Below are positions 57,253-64,000 of a DNA stretch of 64,000 nucleotides, piece by piece (within the stretch, counting starts at the first letter, position 1; each line of letters starts with the position of its first letter). Made by a program: the position numbers and the translations under genes. Below the pieces are notes generated by a model. That model saw only the letters and a program-made list of their open reading frames with translations. It was not told where the DNA came from and did not search any database. The stretch is from an uncultured Alteromonadaceae bacterium (GTDB taxonomy: Bacteria > Pseudomonadota > Gammaproteobacteria > Enterobacterales > Alteromonadaceae): NCBI GenBank assembly GCA_947494925.1, contig CANLWS010000004.1, forward strand, positions 413,232-477,231, given 5' to 3'.

Positions 57253-59193
57253 TTATCGGTTCAACCTGTCTTCGATCAAACTATCCACCACACTTGGATC
57301 CGCTAAGGTCGAAGTGTCACCAAGCTGCTCATATTCGTTTGCAGCTATCTTTCTTAAGATACGACGCATTATTTTGCCAGAGCGGGTTTTGGGAAGGCCA
57401 GGTGTCCACTGAATCAAGTCAGGAGTGGCTATTGGACTCAGTTCCTGACGTACCCAGGCTTTCACGGTTTTGGTTAAGTCTTCATCCGGCTCAGTGCCCT
57501 CGATTGGCGTGACATACACATATATTGCCTGCCCTTTGATATCGTGGGGATAACCCACCACAGCAGCTTCTGCTATGGCTTCGTGGGAGACCAAAGCACT
57601 CTCTATTTCCGCTGTTCCAAGACGGTGACCTGAGACATTTAAAACATCATCGACACGACCCGTGATCCAAAAATAACCGTCTTCATCACGTCTGGCGCCG
57701 TCACCGGTAAAATAGGTATTATCATAAGTACTGAAGTAGGTTTGAACAAATCGTTCATGATCGCCATAAACCGTTCTTGCCTGCGCTGGCCAGCTCTCTT
57801 TGATAATGAGATTTCCTTCTACCGCTCCTTCCAATTCATTGCCTTCGTTGTCCACCAGTGCTGGCTGAATGCCGAACAAAGGAAGTGTTGCGGATCCGGG
57901 TTTGAGGTCAGTCACACTGGGTAATGGCGAAATCATCATTCCACCCGTTTCAGTCTGCCACCATGTATCAACAATTGGGCATCTGCCGCGCCCAATTACT
58001 TTGTGATACCAGCTCCACGCTTCGGGATTGATCGGTTCGCCAACGGATCCAAGTAAGCGAAGAGATTTCCCACTAGTGCCCTTCGCTGCAAAATCACCGT
58101 GTGCCATCAATGCCCGAATCGCTGTCGGCGCAGTATAGAGTATGTTGACCAGATGCTTGTCAACAACCTGACAGATTCTTCTTACATCGGGATAAGTAGG
58201 AACACCTTCAAACAACAGAGTGGTTGCGCCGTTAGCAAGAGGGCCGTAAACCATATAACTATGCCCAGTGATCCAACCAACATCCGCTGCACACCAATAA
58301 ATTTCGCCCGGATGGTAATCAAATACATATTTGTGTGTCAGAGCGGTATAAACCAAATAGCCGCCCGTGGTATGTACAACCCCTTTGGGCGTGCCAGTTG
58401 AACCCGATGTGTATAGAATAAACAAAGGATCTTCAGCATTCATCACCTCAGGTTCACAAAGAGGCTCACAGTCAGCCACCAACTCATCCCAAAAACAATC
58501 AGTGGCACGTTTGGGTATACTGCCGCCTGTATGCTTCCAAATAACCGTTTGCTCGATACTTGGGCAACGGTTTTCCAACAATGCTTCGTCAACATTGACT
58601 TTTAAAGGCACAGGTTTACCTGCTCGCACCCCTTCGTCCGCCGTAATTATAACCTTTGCCTGACAATCGTTGATTCGGTCAGCAATGGCATTGGGCGAGA
58701 AACCACCAAAAATAATCGAATGTATGGCACCAATTCTTGCACAGGCGAGCATTGCGTATGCCGCCTGCGGGATCATCGGCATATAGATCGCTACCCGGTC
58801 GCCTTTGCCAACACCCAATTTCTTAAGGCCATTGGCAAGTTTGCACACTTCATCATGTAATTGTTGATAGGTAATACGCGAATCAAACTCTCCTGAGTCG
58901 CTTTCCCAGATTATTGCATTGCGATGTGCATGGTCTTGCAGATGACGATCTATACAGTTGAACGACACATTTAACTCACCATCTTCAAACCATTTGATTT
59001 GAGCATCAGGTTTGCTGAATGACGTATTTTTAATAATTGTAGGTGTCTTAAACCAATCAAGGCTTTTTGCCTGTTCAGCCCAAAACTCGTCAGGAGACTC
59101 CACTGATTGTCGGTACATCTTATGATAAAGCTCCGGGGTTAAATGAGAGTCTTTTTTGACGTTTTCCGGTACAGGATAAATTGCATTAGTCAT
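57253..59193 (-). CDS. acs: Acetyl-CoA synthetase
   Basis: The product is 646 aa, standard for Acs. Landmarks are the adenylate-forming loop [54 protein letters not shown] and the terminal [15 protein letters not shown] with the acetylation-sensitive Lys607. It converts acetate to acetyl-CoA via acetyl-AMP. A gap with candidate regulator boxes separates it from a divergent DcaP-like porin gene. It is probably under CrbS/CrbR control. Confidence 0.97.
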   Translation of the reverse strand: MTNAIYPVPENVKKDSHLTPELYHKMYRQSVESPDEFWAEQAKSLDWFKTPTIIKNTSFSKPDAQIKWFEDGELNVSFNCIDRHLQDHAHRNAIIWESDSGEFDSRITYQQLHDEVCKLANGLKKLGVGKGDRVAIYMPMIPQAAYAMLACARIGAIHSIIFGGFSPNAIADRINDCQAKVIITADEGVRAGKPVPLKVNVDEALLENRCPSIEQTVIWKHTGGSIPKRATDCFWDELVADCEPLCEPEVMNAEDPLFILYTSGSTGTPKGVVHTTGGYLVYTALTHKYVFDYHPGEIYWCAADVGWITGHSYMVYGPLANGATTLLFEGVPTYPDVRRICQVVDKHLVNILYTAPTAIRALMAHGDFAAKGTSGKSLRLLGSVGEPINPEAWSWYHKVIGRGRCPIVDTWWQTETGGMMISPLPSVTDLKPGSATLPLFGIQPALVDNEGNELEGAVEGNLIIKESWPAQARTVYGDHERFVQTYFSTYDNTYFTGDGARRDEDGYFWITGRVDDVLNVSGHRLGTAEIESALVSHEAIAEAAVVGYPHDIKGQAIYVYVTPIEGTEPDEDLTKTVKAWVRQELSPIATPDLIQWTPGLPKTRSGKIMRRILRKIAANEYEQLGDTSTLADPSVVDSLIEDRLNR

Positions 59194-59255
59194 CGTATTT
59201 CTCGTTAAAAGTTAAATATTCCCTAACTCTAAATCTGTTTGCCAAAAACAACATG

Positions 59256-59320
59256 CGACTTTGGTCTTAGCCACTACTGAATTAAGCATTTTTGAGTACG
59301 ACTTTGGTCTTATAGACCAA
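59256..59320. promoter_or_regulatory. Repeated regulator boxes upstream of acs
   Basis: CGACTTTGGTCTTA occurs exactly at 59256-59269 and 59299-59312, 43 bases apart and in the same orientation. The second copy is part of the palindrome TTGGTCT-TAT-AGACCAA (59304-59320). They lie 63-127 bases upstream of the acs start and close to the divergent porin promoter. This is the location expected for an activator such as CrbR. Confidence 0.6.
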
Positions 59321-59386
59321 CCGCTTATATGCAATTTTTTTAACCTGGTCCACAGTTAGCCCAGCAAAAACGGCTCTAGGAAAAAA

Positions 59387-60547
59387 ATGATGAAAACGAA
59401 AATAGCATTATCAATCGCACTTTTATTTTCAGGCATGGCATGCTCCGGCTTTACCCAGGCAAGCGTGCTTGAAAAGACCAAGGTAGCGTTCTCCGGCTAT
59501 GTAAAAGCAGATGCCATGTTCAGCAATTACAGCGATGGAACTTTGGCTTCAGGCAGTATAGGTAGAGACTTCTACATACCTGGTTTAACACCTGTTGGAG
59601 GTACAGAAGAGGATTCCCAATATGATTCTCATATTCGTCAAACCCGGTTCCGATTCACCACCAACACGGATCTGGATAACGGTGAAAAAATAACGGGCGT
59701 TCTGGAATTTGATTTTCATGCCACCCCAGGGGGTAATGAACGGATCAGTAACTCTTTTGAACCCAGAATACGGCATGCGTTTATTCGCTACGACAAATTT
59801 TTGATCGGGCAAACCTGGTCGACCTTTCAAGATGTTCGTACGCTGCCAGAGTCAGTGGATTTCATTGGGGTGACTGATGGCACTATCTTCGACAGACAGG
59901 TAATGGTCAGATACATTGACGGTGGCCTGGAGTTGGCGATTGAAAACCCGGAAACAACTGTTACCCCATTCGGGGGTGGAAGTCGCATAGTGACAGACGA
60001 CAATAGCGTGCCAGATTTAGTTGCACGTTATACATTCAAAGGAGATTGGGGACATGTTGCTGTTGCCGGCTTGTTGCGCCAGTTAGCGTATATTAACGGC
60101 AATGAAATTGATACAACCGAAACTTCATACGGTGTTAGCCTGACTGCCAAGTTCAACTTTGGGAAAGATGACCTGAGGATAATGGCAAACATTGGAACTG
60201 GGCTTGGGCGATACCTTGGACTAAACACAGCTAATGGCGCTGTACTTAATGCAAATAACGAACTAGAAGCCATTGATTCAACTGGTTTTACTATCGCTTA
60301 CCGACACTTTTGGTCGGAACAATGGCGCAGTAACTTCATGTATTCAGCATTTAGCGCTGACAACGATATCGCGTTAACCGGCACTTCCGTCACCAAAGAA
60401 ACTTTCAGTGCGCGAGCAAACATTATGTATTCGCCGAGTAAAGAACTGACCTTTGGGGCCGAGTATGCTTATGCACAAAGAGAGATAGAAAGTGGTGCTG
60501 ATGGAGACATGAGTCGTATTCAATTTTCTGCAAAATATGCGTTCTAG
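59387..60547 (+). CDS. DcaP-like trimeric outer-membrane porin
   Basis: The product is 386 aa. A signal peptide ends near FTQAS, with an earlier cysteine in GMACSG. The mature part has VAFSGYVKADAMFSNYSDGT, DSHIRQTRFRFTTNTDLDNG, PRIRHAFIRYDKFLIGQTWSTF and the C-terminal aromatic end (FSAKYAF), matching the DcaP family. DcaP proteins pass dicarboxylates and other anions. Being divergent from acs suggests a role in taking up organic acids. A terminator shared with the facing gene follows. Confidence 0.88.
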   Translation: MMKTKIALSIALLFSGMACSGFTQASVLEKTKVAFSGYVKADAMFSNYSDGTLASGSIGRDFYIPGLTPVGGTEEDSQYDSHIRQTRFRFTTNTDLDNGEKITGVLEFDFHATPGGNERISNSFEPRIRHAFIRYDKFLIGQTWSTFQDVRTLPESVDFIGVTDGTIFDRQVMVRYIDGGLELAIENPETTVTPFGGGSRIVTDDNSVPDLVARYTFKGDWGHVAVAGLLRQLAYINGNEIDTTETSYGVSLTAKFNFGKDDLRIMANIGTGLGRYLGLNTANGAVLNANNELEAIDSTGFTIAYRHFWSEQWRSNFMYSAFSADNDIALTGTSVTKETFSARANIMYSPSKELTFGAEYAYAQREIESGADGDMSRIQFSAKYAF

Positions 60548-60623
60548 ATCAAAGAAATTATCTGATGGTCCAATAAACTAACAGATGTTCTCCAGTCATT
60601 GCTCCCAATCGCAATGGTCTGTT

Positions 60624-60652
60624 GCCGCTCTTTTCAAGGAGCGGCTTTTTTT
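60624..60652. terminator. Terminator after the DcaP-like gene
   Basis: GCCGCTC-TTTTCAAG-GAGCGGC is followed by a seven-base T-run. It lies between converging genes. Confidence 0.9.
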
Positions 60653-60670
60653 ATCTGGGCTGGACCTGAT

Positions 60671-61741
60671 TCAGCTATTGACGACTACTGAGCCCATTAC
60701 CATCGCCTGGTCAGCACCAACAACCTGGTTCCTTCCTGCTGTTTTTCCCGCGATCAGAGCGGAATCCGCAGCCTGTAACATCTGCTCGGTGGAGTGAATC
60801 TGATCTAGGGGTAAACTACAGTATCCAATGGTTGCCGAGATCTTCACGCGCTCACCTTCACTGATGATTTCAAGCTCTTCAACCAGAGTTCTTAACTTTT
60901 CGGCAATTCGGTGAGCTGCCGATTGATCAACGTCTTCGAGGACAATAAGGAACTCTTCGTCTCCATAGCGTCCGACCAAATCACCTTTCCCTCTAACGGA
61001 GAGTTGGATAAGTCTCGCCACCTGCTGTAGACAAGTATCACCCGTTTGCCGTCCATAGGAATCATTGAGCTGCTTGAATTCGTCTATATCAACGATGAAA
61101 ACTGACATCCAATCCTGATTACCATCGCTTAGTTCTATTCTGTTCTCAAGATCATCCAAAACGTTAATGCGAGTACTTACACCAGTTAATTCGTCTTTTA
61201 AGTTGGACTCAAGTAGTTTAGTCCCCAAGGCTCTGCTCATTTTGTCAAACTCAGAACCAAAAAGAATACCCAGCAAACATGCTAAAAATAACCACAAAGC
61301 ACGCATATCATTCGCTTCAGCGCTGAGTTGAACCGCCTCGAATTTAGGCAAAATGTCATCGAACAGGTACAGCATCGCAATATAGATTAACAACATTGCA
61401 GTAAATACCTGCGCGACCCGACGACTGGCGATGATGCAGAACAAGACCGGCATCAAGGGTAAGAGTGTCACAAAGTGACTATTGATCCCGCCAGATATTA
61501 CAATCAGAGGCAACAACAAACACAGGGATACCAGAGCAAACAAATAGGGGTGCCAATTGTGAGATGGTGTATTGGCAAGATAGAGATAAATAACACCAGT
61601 AACGACACCGCTGCCGATACCATAGTAGGTAAACAATATATCTTGAGGAATAAAAAAAGGTCGAACAATCGTGACAACAACAATAAGTAAAAACAAAAGT
61701 AAAAACGACTTCTCAGTCATCTTCTGCCTGACTTTATCCAT
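60671..61741 (-). CDS. Membrane-bound GGDEF-domain protein with variant signature
   Basis: The product is 356 aa from the ATG at 61741; a TTG two codons upstream is better spaced from the GGGAGG site and could be used. The N-terminal part (about 1-170) has roughly six membrane helices. The C-terminal part (about 180-345) is a GGDEF domain with FIVDIDEFKQLNDSYGRQTGD and GRYGDEEFLIVLED. The signature reads GDEEF instead of GG(D/E)EF: the second glycine is replaced by Asp. It may therefore have reduced cyclase activity or act as a c-di-GMP or GTP sensor. Confidence 0.88.
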   Translation of the reverse strand: MDKVRQKMTEKSFLLLFLLIVVVTIVRPFFIPQDILFTYYGIGSGVVTGVIYLYLANTPSHNWHPYLFALVSLCLLLPLIVISGGINSHFVTLLPLMPVLFCIIASRRVAQVFTAMLLIYIAMLYLFDDILPKFEAVQLSAEANDMRALWLFLACLLGILFGSEFDKMSRALGTKLLESNLKDELTGVSTRINVLDDLENRIELSDGNQDWMSVFIVDIDEFKQLNDSYGRQTGDTCLQQVARLIQLSVRGKGDLVGRYGDEEFLIVLEDVDQSAAHRIAEKLRTLVEELEIISEGERVKISATIGYCSLPLDQIHSTEQMLQAADSALIAGKTAGRNQVVGADQAMVMGSVVVNS

Positions 61742-61905
61742 ATTCAAAACGGAACCTCCCTTTGACAACAACTGCAAAACTCCATGCATCCACTACCAAG
61801 TGAAATACTTTGCACGTAAAGTGTAGCGCGTATGAACTTTGTATGTCACGTGAAAAGCATCATTTTGGGTTATTTTATTTACCCTGCAGAGATTAAAAGT
61901 CACAA

Positions 61906-62385
61906 TTACTTCCATCCTAGCGTCTGTTCAAAATCCATATCCAGCTTCTTAGCAAAATCTTTAGCATGCATTGCGACTATTTCCAGCTGTTTGTCTTCCT
62001 CGGATTCTGGTGAAAATTTAGGGACTTCAACCGGGTAACCGGCCTCATCGATAGCCATAAAAGTAATAAAACAGCGATTCGTGATCACCGAAGCGCCTTC
62101 CTTTGGGTCGCTTGCTCGAACGACAACATAGATATGCATGCTGGTTTTACCGGTATGAACAATCTGCGCTTTCAGAGTAACAAGCTGCCCCACTAGAATA
62201 GGCCGAATAAATCGAATAGCGTTAGCCGATACTGTCACACAATAACGTTTACTCCATTGAGCAGCGCATGCATATGAGGCTTGGTCTATCCACTTCATCA
62301 CCATACCGCCGTGAACTTTTCCACCAAAATTAACATCTGTAGGCTCAGCCAGGAAACGGAATTCGGTGCGACTATTTTTACTCAT
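61906..62385 (-). CDS. Acyl-CoA thioesterase (YciA/BACH-type hotdog fold)
   Basis: The product is 159 aa from the ATG at 62385; a GTG eight codons upstream is also possible. FRFLAEPTDVNFGGKVHGGMVMKWIDQASYACA is seen in two parts as the characteristic hotdog helix with the catalytic Asp. VSANAIRFIRPILVGQLVTLKA follows. It hydrolyses acyl-CoA to free CoA and acid in the cytoplasm. It is monocistronic. Confidence 0.9.
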   Translation of the reverse strand: MSKNSRTEFRFLAEPTDVNFGGKVHGGMVMKWIDQASYACAAQWSKRYCVTVSANAIRFIRPILVGQLVTLKAQIVHTGKTSMHIYVVVRASDPKEGASVITNRCFITFMAIDEAGYPVEVPKFSPESEEDKQLEIVAMHAKDFAKKLDMDFEQTLGWK

Positions 62386-62522
62386 ACCTTTACCTTTTAT
62401 ATCAGTCACTTGTGTAACTATAGCTAATTCGAGACAGAATAAATGAGTATTTATCGATAATGTAACTTTTGACCAAAATAAGAGTGCTATTTAGTCTGGT
62501 CACCCATCAATCTGTCGCCTTC

Positions 62523-62975
62523 TCAAGCTAACTGTTTTGTCAGATTGGACAATTCGATTAACTGACTTTCAGGAATAGCATTTAACTCGTCCGCAATTCG
62601 CAAGATTCGTTTACGCCTTGCGGACTCAATCATTTCTTTACCTTTATTGGTTATTTTCAGGTACACCACACGTGCATCCTTTTTATCCCGACCTCGGATG
62701 ATAAGTTGTAGCTCCGCCAATGCTTTTGTGATTCTTGAAATAGCAGGGGCAGAAACTTGTTCCATCTCCGCTAACTCATTGACGGTCCTGGCCCCGGTAA
62801 AGGCCAAAATAGATAGAATTGACAATCGCTCAGGAGTCAATCCAGAGCTTTTATCTGACTCCCGGGCTCTGCGCAATAAGCGTATGCACATGCTATGCAA
62901 AGAGTTGGCGCAGTCATTCAAAGCGGAATGTTCAATATTTTCTGGTAGCTCAGGAATTGACAATTTATTTAACAC
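62523..62975 (-). CDS. MarR-family transcriptional regulator
   Basis: The product is 150 aa. The winged helix has LTPERLSILSILAFTGARTVNELA and MEQVSAPAISRITKALAELQLI. The wing has DKKDARVVYLKITNKGKEMI. It is divergent from a VOC-family gene, with an inverted repeat at 62978-63005 immediately upstream of its start. It probably represses itself and the VOC gene in response to a small molecule. Confidence 0.9.
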   Translation of the reverse strand: MLNKLSIPELPENIEHSALNDCANSLHSMCIRLLRRARESDKSSGLTPERLSILSILAFTGARTVNELAEMEQVSAPAISRITKALAELQLIIRGRDKKDARVVYLKITNKGKEMIESARRKRILRIADELNAIPESQLIELSNLTKQLA

Positions 62976-62977
62976 CG

Positions 62978-63005
62978 TTAATATTTTACTTATGTTAAAT
63001 ATTAA
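62978..63005. promoter_or_regulatory. Probable MarR operator
   Basis: TTAATATTT (62978-62986) and AAATATTAA (62997-63005) form a perfect inverted repeat with a ten-base spacer. It lies between the start of the MarR gene (62975) and the VOC gene start. The size and position are typical for MarR dimers. Confidence 0.6.
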
Positions 63006-63021
63006 ACAGGGTTTAGTTGCT

Positions 63022-63402
63022 ATGCAAGAAAATGGTATTACAGGTGTAGGTCAGATCCATATATCAATTAATGATTATGATCGCGCCCTGCATTTTTATC
63101 GCGATATTCTTGGCCTATCACTGCTTTTTGAAGTTCCCCAACAGAAAATGGCTTTTTTTGATTGTGGTGGAGTCAGGCTTTATATTGGTGTGCCCAGCAG
63201 CCCCGAATATGCGGCCAACTCCTTTATCTATTATCGAGTCAATGACATCGACCAGACACACCGCTCACTAATTGATAGAGGCGTGTCTTTTCTTAACTCC
63301 CCACAGTGTGTGCACAAAGACAATGCACACACACTTTGGATGGCGGGGTTTAAAGACAGTGAAGGAAACTATGTGCAACTAATGGAAGAGAAGCCTATTT
63401 AA
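63022..63402 (+). CDS. VOC (glyoxalase/bleomycin-resistance) superfamily protein
   Basis: The product is 126 aa. The start at 63022 is chosen because the VOC fold begins there; another ATG at 62992 would add ten residues and overlap the operator. VGQIHISINDYDRALHFYRDIL opens the first beta-alpha-beta module with a metal-type His. GVRLYIGVPSS follows, and DSEGNYVQLMEEK supplies the usual terminal Glu ligand. The enzyme type (lyase, dioxygenase or binding protein) cannot be told. It is controlled with the divergent MarR gene. Confidence 0.88.
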   Translation: MQENGITGVGQIHISINDYDRALHFYRDILGLSLLFEVPQQKMAFFDCGGVRLYIGVPSSPEYAANSFIYYRVNDIDQTHRSLIDRGVSFLNSPQCVHKDNAHTLWMAGFKDSEGNYVQLMEEKPI

Positions 63403-63496
63403 AAATTTCTGATTTCACTCATTTTTGATTTTAGGCAAATTTTATCGATAGCCAGAGGCTAGCGAGATCGTTCTGGTAACGCTAGGATATAGAGGT

Positions 63497-63787
63497 ATGA
63501 ATTTACCAATGAGTGATAGCATGATTAATAAATGGTTTACCGAACATCCGGCCAGCGTCAATGAAACCTATTTCGAGCACTTCGGAAATGCCATCAGCTT
63601 TTCATGGCAACTATTCAGAGCATCAATCGCCTGCCTTATCCATGCTTTCTTTCCTGCCTGCTGCGTGAAATCTGGCAGCAAAGCGATTTCAGACCTGCAT
63701 AACAAAATGGTTAAGTTTCGCGTTAAAGGCAGTGCACCAGAAAGCTCAGCACCTATGGTTGAGGAAAGTATTGAGTATATGATTTAG
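63497..63787 (+). CDS. DUF6356-type small protein
   Basis: The product is 96 aa. HPASVNETYFEHFGNAISFS, then a hydrophobic segment RASIACLIHAFFPACCVKSGS and a charged end, match the DUF6356 family. It has a Cys pair and probably associates with a membrane. The function is unknown. The ATG at 63497 is favoured by an upstream AGGAT; a second ATG at 63509 is possible. Confidence 0.78.
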   Translation: MNLPMSDSMINKWFTEHPASVNETYFEHFGNAISFSWQLFRASIACLIHAFFPACCVKSGSKAISDLHNKMVKFRVKGSAPESSAPMVEESIEYMI

Positions 63788-63930
63788 TTACTCTGTTTAA
63801 GGGGGAAACTGAGGCTCTCAAGAGCACCGCTCCAACCAGTTGAACGACTTGCCACGGATGGCCAGGCTGGGTGAAGTTCATCAGGGACATATTTATGACG
63901 ACTCCAATAAATCCTCTTTCTTCCAGCCAC

Positions 63931-63958
63931 AAAAAAAGGCCACCTAAGTGACCTTTTC
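63931..63958 (-). terminator. Terminator of the gene at the right edge
   Basis: On the minus strand AAAAGGTCAC-TTAG-GTGGCCTTTT, with one G-U pair, is followed by a T-run, 21 bases beyond the stop of the partial gene. Confidence 0.85.
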
Positions 63959-63978
63959 AATCTTGCTAGAGCCCTTGA

Positions 63979-64000
63979 TTAGTCAAGGATCTTCGCTACA
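63979..64000 (-). CDS. C-terminal end of a gene continuing beyond the window
   Basis: On the minus strand a frame reads VAKILD and stops with TAA at 63979-63981, just before a terminator. Too little is present to identify the protein. The gene lies to the right of the window. Confidence 0.4.

Noticed and set aside
59304..59320. Palindrome upstream of acs as a FadR site
   Set aside because: It shares TGGTC with FadR sites but the spacing and flanks differ. The repeated 14-mer and the gene context fit a CrbR-type activator better.
1..64000. CRISPR array, prophage or complete insertion sequence
   Set aside because: No regularly spaced direct repeats, phage structural genes, transposase or integrase were seen.

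Overview
The window reads as chromosomal DNA of a marine, heterotrophic gammaproteobacterium of the Alteromonadales type (Alteromonas/Glaciecola-like). The grounds are the divergent mdh/argR pair, the large Oar-type TonB receptor, an SSS-type acetate transporter with its DUF4212 partner, a CrbS/CrbR-like two-component pair near acs, and a secreted PL7 alginate lyase. This assignment is inferred from gene content; no rRNA gene is present.

Layout. 0-9.3 kb is mostly housekeeping: the end of a phosphate-binding-protein-like gene, a porin, two tandem DsbA paralogues, a SulP anion transporter with a striking leader hairpin, fklB, ppc and an IMPACT-family gene. 9.5-17.7 kb is accessory: a 7.4 kb SpvB/FG-GAP/YD-repeat/RHS gene whose C-terminus is a GH24 lysozyme domain. 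It overlaps a small lipoprotein gene that is the natural immunity candidate, and a small secreted protein is encoded just upstream. 18-26.3 kb holds mdh, argR and a putative nucleic-acid/nucleoside scavenging locus: a secreted EEP-fold nuclease/phosphatase, a TonB receptor, uridine kinase and a NupC transporter. Two identical 17-bp operator-like sequences lie in the divergent promoter region there.

26.4-37.6 kb carries a 2OG-Fe(II) oxygenase, an M28 peptidase, a TPR lipoprotein, a LysR regulator divergent from an RND efflux pair, a secreted leucyl aminopeptidase and a small lipoprotein. 38.2-40.9 kb is a modular alginate lyase preceded by an AT-rich region with clustered TACCAAT motifs. 41-43 kb holds two small genes between repeats that copy the 3' end and flank of a tRNA-Leu(CAG) gene, which looks like an old integration site.

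43-60.5 kb is the acetate region: a DEDDh exonuclease, a CBS/DUF294 protein, an acetate-type symporter with its small subunit, a CrbS-like SSS-histidine kinase, a CrbR-like LuxR regulator, acs and a DcaP-like porin. It is interrupted by two thiolases, a carotenoid oxygenase and a double-domain HxlR regulator. Similar sequence boxes occur upstream of acs and between the symporter and the kinase, and may be CrbR sites. The last 3.5 kb has a diguanylate cyclase with a variant active-site motif, an acyl-CoA thioesterase, a MarR regulator divergent from a VOC protein, a DUF6356 protein and the end of a minus-strand gene.

The best candidates for something not yet described are the RHS-lysozyme/lipoprotein pair, the SulP leader structure, the twin operators of the nucleoside locus and the candidate CrbR boxes.
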